A DNA stretch of 64,000 bases from Taxawa tesnikishii (nom. ined.). Lineage: Eukaryota; Ascomycota; Dothideomycetes; Dothideales. How positions within the stretch are numbered: the stretch's first letter is position 1; each line of letters opens with the position of its first letter. Shown here one piece after another: positions 58,427 to 64,000 of the stretch. The DNA lies in contig JAPDRO010000021.1 of the NCBI GenBank assembly GCA_030247885.1, forward strand, positions 558,001-622,000. Direction: 5' to 3'. Below the pieces are notes generated by a model. That model saw nothing but the letters and a program-made list of their open reading frames with translations. It did not search any database and was not told where the DNA came from. The position numbers were made by a program, and so were the translations under genes.

Positions 58427-58800
58427 AAATATAAAAGTTATAATTTAGTAATATAATTAATCTTAATCTTAATATATAATATATTAATAATTAAAGTTTA
58501 TATTTTAATTTAATTTTTAAGGAAATATTTCTTATAAGAACTTTATATAAAATAAAACATAAATTTTACTTATAATAATTATAACTAAGTAGTTATAATT
58601 AATTCTAGTTATCTTACTATACTTTTTATTAGAAACTATATATACTTTAATTAAGTATAAATTATTATCTTAGTTTTTATTTAATTATTACTTTAGTAGC
58701 CTATTAAGTTACTAGACTAGTAAACAAATAGAAAGCTAGTAATAGTGTATTAGGCTAGGAATAGGCTAGCAACTAGTATTTAGACTAGCAGACAAACATA

Positions 58801-59197
58801 CTCTTAAGAGCCGACGGAATGCGTAAACCCGGGAAGGGTTACTTCCTAAAGCTCGTTCGCGTAGCGGCGACGTTTCCACCTGTTTTGAACTAGCTATCGC
58901 AGTTCCCGTCGGCATTCGCTAACGCTCGGAAGGTGTCCTTTCGAGAAACCATTTCGGAACGTAGCCAATGGATCTGGGCCAATCTAGGCAATCCTCACAC
59001 CCCGCGTGCGACGGATGGACTCAACTCGCGTCGAGATGCCATTAGTTATCCGACGGAATCGCCCGGGTATGAGAAGCCCTCAGCATGTGGGCACAGTCCT
59101 ATAGTCGTATGTTTATCACCTGTCTTTCCTCCTATCCAGTCCCGGCCTCTTCACACGCTCATCATCTGATAGAGACGACATAGCACGACAACACACT
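58801..59197. promoter_or_regulatory. promoter region of the MFS transporter
   Basis: Normal composition resumes here. Two CCGACGGAAT words occur (near 58812 and 59049). A plus-strand frame (58933-59169) has no recognisable features. The transporter ATG is at 59198. Confidence 0.4.
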
Positions 59198-60964
59198 ATG
59201 GACACAATCGAGATTGCCACCAAACCAGCCCCAGGTACTGAGATCTTGTATGATTATGCGGAGGACGGCACCACTTCCCGCCGACTGCACCATCTACAGC
59301 ACATCAAGTCGGGAGATGCCCATATCCTTCTCGTTCCCCAGCCATCCTTGACAGATCCAAACGATCCACTAGGTTGGTCGACCACGAAGAAATGGGCGAC
59401 GTTTCTCAACGCTCTGGGCTTCGCCTTCATGGGCTCTGTCACAGGCCCTATCATGACAGGATGCAAGTCGACATCGTGGTCCTAGACATTGCCTAGCTAA
59501 CCGAACCAGGGATGGGAGACGCCGCCACCTTCTACGATACTACAATAACGAGAATGACTTACACGGTTGGCGCGACGTTGATCTGCCAAGGCGTCTTTAC
59601 CACCCTGTGGATGTACGAAACTCCTCCCCCATACAAGAGCGATATACTAACGTTCATCCAAGGCCGTTTGCTGTGAAGTACGGCCGGCGCCCCGTCTACT
59701 TGCTCTCGAACACATTGATGGGCCTAGCGTGTATTTGGCTCGGTGTCGCCAGTACAACGACATATGCATCATTCCTTGCCGGCCGAGCCTTCCTTGGTGC
59801 AGTCGAGGCCCCGATAGAATCGATCGTCCCGAGTACTGTCACGGACCTTTTCTTCCTACACGACAGAGGTGCGAAGGTATCACTGTATGGTCTCTCGGTA
59901 CTTGGAGGTAACGAGCTCGGCCCGATGCTGTCTGCGTTGATTATCCAGAGTCTCGGCATGAAGTGGACGTTCTACATCGTCGCGTTTATTATCTTCGCAA
60001 ACACAGTCACACAATTCTTCTTTATGCCAGAAACCATGTATTTGGGCGCCCGCCCATCTACTTCGCTGGAGGAGGAACCATTAGAGGAGAAAAGCGGGAG
60101 CGTCTCACATGTTGAAGTCACTGGGGACACCAGCGTCGACACTACCCCAGTACCCAAGAAGACCTTCCTCCAGGAGCTCTCCTTTTGGAGTGCTACTGAT
60201 CCTACCGTTTCGCTGTGGCAGGCATTCGCAAGGCCTTTCGTCCTGTTGTCGTATCCCACGGTTGTTTGGTCTTGCTGTGTCTATGGAGTTTGCCTCAGCT
60301 GGAACGTCATCCTAGCCTGCACTAACGCACAGTTGTTCCAACCGCCGTAAGTCCACTTGTTATTGTTATGCTTGCTGAGGATTCTAACACCCATTACAGA
60401 CCGTACAACTTCAGCACGGCGGCGGTGGGCCTTGTGTTCGGGTCTCCACTAGTAGGCTCACTTGTCGGCACCTATCTATGTGGTCCCATCTCGGACAACA
60501 TTGCCAATTACTTCACGCGTCGCAATCACGGTATTCGAGAGCCAGAGATGCGTCTTCCTACAATAATCATCGCGGCAGTCCTAGTGTTCCTTGGAGCTCT
60601 CGTTTCTGGCCTATGCTTCCACTACCAGACGCACTGGATTGGACCCATTGTCGGTTACGGCATCCTGAGCACGGGTGGTCAGATGGGCGCTACGATCGCT
60701 ATGAGCTACGCACTCGATTGCCATAGGGAGCTGAGTGTCGAGCTCATGGTGACTGTAGCCTCCGTGAAGAGTGCGTTTGCTTGGATTTGGACGTGGGTCG
60801 TCAATGACTGGCTGATCAGGGATGGTCCCTTAACTGTGTTCATGGTAATTGCCACTGTGAGTATGCTGGTCTTCATGTCGACCATCGGCCTCTACTTCAA
60901 GGGCAAAAAGATCAGAGTCTGGCTGTTCGAGAAAAATTTCCTTGGAGCGGCCGGACTTGCTTGA
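59198..60964 (+). CDS. MFS transporter, 12-helix DHA1-like
   Basis: Proton-antiport type membrane carrier. Exons 59198-59462, 59510-59612, 59663-60346 and 60400-60964 give 538 aa with no frame break. Marks are the pre-helix motif DPNDPLGWSTTKKWATFLNA, PFAVKYGRRPVYLLSN (loop 2-3), LFFLHDRGAKVSLYGLSVLG, PISDNIANYFTRRNHG, and a last helix before KGKKIRVWLFEKNFLG. The first intron starts with GC (59463-59509, GCAAGT...GCTAACCGAACCAG). The second (GTACGA...ATACTAACG...CCAAG) and third are GT-AG. It is intact between two dead genes and the Copia fossil, so it is probably under selection. Substrate unknown. Confidence 0.88.
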
Positions 60965-61502
60965 GGGTGGATTGGTACTAAGTTTTCGAGCTCCAGAGTT
61001 CCTACTTGCGCGTGACGAATCCGGAGTTTGTGGATTAGAGTCGATGGTTTATGTAACAATCCAAGAAGATATTTCGTCCCGACGCGCTGTTTGAGGCCTT
61101 GATGCTTAGATGAAGTAATCTTGCCCCTCATCCAACCGGAATGATCTTTCGAGAAAGGCTGTGTCGAACTCTTGTTGCAAGCCTGGCGGCTTTGTTGATC
61201 TCACACCAAGTCGCGTCGGCACATGCAATACCATCGTGACACGGCACGTGCAATGAGCGACTAGAGATGGCTAGTAGCACCCCAGAAATGAAGATGACAA
61301 CGTCAAGACGATGCCTAAGGGCAAGGCACATCAACACTCCAGTGGCTCGACCTCAAGTTGCTTCCGTCCACGGAGATTCAAGGGGTATTTCACATGAACA
61401 TCATATTCTTTAGCCCTCGATAACAATGTGTAAAAATGTACAACCTGCTTCGCCGGAAAACACCCAACCATGATACTAAAAATGCCATTAACTGCGGTCA
61501 TT
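60965..61502. other. intergenic, convergent
   Basis: 3' UTR space of the MFS gene and of the dead dioxygenase. No feature seen. Confidence 0.4.
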
Positions 61503-62952
61503 TCACGCGTCGGCCTCCTCCACTTGATCTAGCGCAATGTTCTGCAGCCCTAGCTCTCTTCGGCATCCATCTACGCTGTCCGCCTGCATGCGCTCGTGCA
61601 GAGCAAACGGATCATGGATGCTTTTGGCTAGGCATTTCTCTAGCAGTTCCGGGTCGCCTTTAGATTCTTGTATGTGTTTGTTACCAATTCCCCTGAGATT
61701 GGATGTGAAGATTCCGGCTGCAGAGACCGGTAGGAAGTCTTGGTAAACGATTGGATCGTATGTTACGTATCCATAGTCTATAAGCTTAGACAGGTTCGGG
61801 GAGCTACTGCGCTGGTTGGCTCCCATGTCTTTCCTGTGGTGCGATAGCTGGAGAAAACGAGCTTCTGCGAGCGTAACTCAGCCCAGGTATCACGGTATGC
61901 TACATAGGTTTCGCGAAGGGCGGCCTGATAACATTGCTCATCACCGGCGCGCTGCGCGAAAGCCCGGTCGGTCTCTTTCAACAGTTTGTCGTAAAGTTCC
62001 CGACCTCTATGCGTGACGGCCGCGCCTCATTGTTCGACTTCTCCGAACCGTGCCGTATGATGACCCTGGATCAATCCACCGTTGCCATCGGGAAACACAA
62101 TCCGCTCTTGAATTTCTTTGAAGCTTGTCTGTCGTAGTAGTATGCTGCATTCTCGCCGACAAGGTCCTTCAATCCTGTCTTTGGCTAGCATTCCCCTTCG
62201 TTCCATCGTTTCTTGAACCATGTCAATGTCTCACGTTCGGGGAGTCAGATGGTTGATATGAGCGCTAGGAAAAGACGCAATGTCGGCGACCATTGGATGG
62301 TTAGCGTTTATCTCGGCATAGACTTCTTGGATGACGTGCGCAGTTGAGTGCCATCCAAAGATTTTCATGGCTTCCTTGAGCAAGTTGTCCTCATCTTGCG
62401 TTGTCCAAGGTTCTCTTTTTCGGCCTGTCCGATCAGCTCCATGAGGCGATCGCTGAATATCTTCCGCTTCGAAAGCGCCGTCTCGGCCATAGCCCTGCAG
62501 TGTGGAGGAAGGAAGTCCAGTCTGAGCAGACTTGTAAAAACTCTAAAAGGGTTTTCGACAAGTGCAGTACTTGTGAGAGGTCAAAATGCGGTTGCGTGCA
62601 AAGGAAATCCAACAAGGCTAAGGTCATAGTATCCAATGGGATGCATATTGAGGAGAGCAAACATCCTTGCGATTGTCTTCAGCTCGTGAGCTGTGCCCAA
62701 TGGTATAGCGCCATGTCTTTCAACTCTATGCCTAGCAGGCAATACCTCATTGGAGACCTATCAACGTCAATATCGCTGATGTGTCTGCCCGCAAACATGC
62801 AACATACTCTCATCACCAACATCTGCCACGATAGAAAGCAAGTCACCGTAGAGAGGGACTTCCTCTTTATACAACTCTGACGTTGCTTACGAGAACCTCG
62901 TTCGGAGTGCATCCGCATCCCGTATCGTGGACTTAGCTCCGATGAATCCCAT
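61503..62952 (-). pseudogene. dead 2-oxoadipate dioxygenase/decarboxylase (DUF1338, HglS/YdcJ family)
   Basis: The living enzyme is an Fe(II) protein converting 2-oxoadipate to 2-hydroxyglutarate in lysine breakdown. Readable from ATG 62952 (MGFIGAKSTIRDADALRTRF) through EEVPLYGDLLSIVADV, ALLNMHPIGYYDLSLVGFPL, RKIFSDRLMELIGQAEK, IFGWHSTAHVIQEVYAEINA, ADIASFPSAHINHLTPRT, DRIEGPCRRECSILLRQTSF, HHTARFGEVEQ and GYVTYDPIVYQDFLPVSAAG, to ALDQVEEADA. Full length is kept, but several stops interrupt it: TAA replacing the CAA expected after RTRFS, TGA in the HATAF-P segment, TGA after HLTPRT, and a scrambled stretch near 62.76 kb. A one-base deficit at T5 62416-62420 is of the technical kind. C-to-T stops and nearness to the AT block suggest RIP. 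Confidence 0.8.
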
Positions 62953-63647
62953 GTTGGTTCCCGATATGCCCTGAAAGCGCTCTCTAGGGACCGAACGATG
63001 TATATGCAAGCAATGCTCGTAGCTCAAAGAGTTCCTCACGGTTGTGCTGCCGGGAATGAAGGCCATGGAATCTGAATGACAGCATAAGAATTCTCAAAGA
63101 TTCCCCTTTATGCTTCCGACAGTTCGCGGCGCGCCCAGATTAGCCAAATGTAACTAGAATGTGCTTATGCTATGCACGAAGCATGCAGTCAATGTTATAT
63201 CCGACGGATACGGAACTACTCCAAGAGTAAACCCTAACTCGGCTTCTATGCGCGATAGATTCGTACTACCTCCGACAGGAGTGATAAGGCCTACAAGCTT
63301 CGCGCGTTCTGGCATTATTAATTATATAGAGATAGGATTAGGGGCTTAGCGAATGCGGAAAACCCCGACTTAGGGCACGCAATTTCGCCGCAACGTAGGA
63401 GCCGGGCTTCTCGGAGCTAACGCCACGCGAGGAAAGAAGCCTTCGAATCTTTTCGCGGGTAGGGAGACGGCCATCGCGCCGCATTCTGATGACGCTCTTA
63501 CACAACAGCTGTTGATCTCAGCACTGCACCCTTCCTACACAGTCCTCATCTCCTCTCTAGGCCTCAAGTCAGAGCCTGCGCGCCTCCAAGCATCACGAAA
63601 TTGTCTCTTCATTGTCACTGTGTATCCACTTTGTTGCACAACGCGTG
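62953..63647. other. intergenic
   Basis: 0.7 kb. A TATCCGACGGATA palindrome lies near 63198. A plus-strand frame at 63161-63349 is without family features. It should include the promoter of the regulator starting at 63648. Confidence 0.4.
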
Positions 63648-64000
63648 ATGAGCGCTTCCGATCGTATCTCACCTACTTCGGCGACCTCGGTTCCTACTCC
63701 TGCACGAACTAGAGCCAAGCGGCAGCAGGTGGTTGTGGCATGCAATCAATGCCGCAAGGTGAAAATCAAGGTAAACTTACTTATCTATCTCAAATTGAGT
63801 TTTGCTCCCGCTTTGCTGTGTTGTATCTCTGGTTTCCCATAGCTAATGACGTGGATCACCAGTGCGATGGGCAGAGACCGCATTGTACCCGATGCGACGG
63901 GAGAGACATGGAGTGTGAGTATGATGCGGCTCCCGATGCTTACCCAATCATGGCACTGAGGCAAAGATACGAGGCATCGCAGAAAGAACTGCACGACCTT
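63648..64000 (+). CDS. Zn2Cys6 transcription factor, 5' part only (runs off the window)
   Basis: Exon 1 (63648-63770) starts MSASDRISPTSATSVPTPAR and carries VVACNQCRKVKIK. A 92 bp intron (GTAAAC...CACCAG) splits the cluster at the same place as in many fungal regulators. Exon 2 (from 63863) gives CDGQRPHCTRCDGRDMECEY. All six cysteines are present in C-x2-C-x6-C-x5-C-x2-C-x6-C spacing. A helical linker begins after it (LRQRYEASQKELHDL). The middle domain lies outside the window, so targets and subclass are unknown. Confidence 0.88.

Larger units (their letters stand above)
52640..58800. other. AT-rich block, RIP-type, containing an LTR fossil
   Basis: About 6.1 kb made overwhelmingly of A and T, with no open frame of 60 codons on any strand. 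Both edges are sharp against normal-composition DNA. Sequence outside the LTRs (52640-52935 and 58427-58800) is also AT-rich, so the block is wider than the element. Confidence 0.9.

Noticed and set aside
58808-63430. similar GCGAATGCG/CCGAC words near 58.81 and 63.34 kb as ends of a DNA transposon
   Set aside because: Similarity is short and interrupted, no clean terminal inverted repeat or target duplication, and the interval contains an intact MFS gene and a host pseudogene.
1-64000. CRISPR arrays, tRNA and rRNA genes
   Set aside because: No regular repeat-spacer array, and no sequence that I could fold into a convincing tRNA or recognise as rRNA; a covariance-model search would be needed to exclude small RNAs.

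Overview
The window is nuclear DNA of a filamentous ascomycete (Pezizomycotina). The genes carry short introns of about 45-130 bp with GTAWGT-type donors, CTAAC/CTGAC branch sites and CAG/TAG acceptors. The protein set is typical of moulds: a PDR-type ABC pump, a DAL5-type permease, Zn2Cys6 regulators, and a Hub1 with an RS-rich leader. One long AT-rich block looks like repeat-induced point mutation (RIP). I cannot name the species or class.

Layout. 0.7-14.5 kb is gene-dense and conserved: a PDR ABC transporter (-), HUB1 (-) divergent from the PIG-H/GPI15 subunit (+), a mitochondrial acetyl-CoA acetyltransferase (+), a D-amino-acid oxidase (-) and a glycine-zipper protein (-). 16.5-24.9 kb holds five unrecognised genes interleaved with minisatellites; one contains a tandemly triplicated exon-intron module. 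24.9-27.2 kb is repeat-rich and carries a relic of a DAL5-family permease. 27.3-31.9 kb has two MFS transporters. 32.5-44.8 kb is conserved again: complex I 30 kDa subunit (-) divergent from a very long NOT4 E3 ligase (+), a conserved unknown (-), and the splicing factor SAF4/CCDC130 (+). 45.7-50.7 kb has a Thr-rich secreted-type protein and a complete Zn2Cys6 regulator. 51.2-63 kb is an eroded accessory block: a 5.5 kb Ty1/Copia LTR fossil inside about 6 kb of RIP-type AT-rich DNA, flanked by a dead quinone oxidoreductase gene and a dead 2-oxoadipate dioxygenase/decarboxylase (DUF1338) gene, with one intact MFS transporter surviving between them. The window ends inside a second Zn2Cys6 regulator.

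A major feature of this sequence is technical. In about ten otherwise well-formed genes the reading frame breaks at short homopolymers, and in nearly every case exactly one base is missing. Restoring one base per site gives total exon lengths divisible by three and protein lengths normal for the family. I read these as assembly or basecalling errors, not pseudogenes, and annotate those genes across the breaks. The two dead genes beside the Copia element are different: they also carry several in-frame stops, some at positions where the family has Gln.

I found no obvious new multi-gene system. The best candidates for undescribed biology are the 16.5-24.9 kb block of lineage-restricted genes with minisatellites, and the intron-exon module triplication within it.
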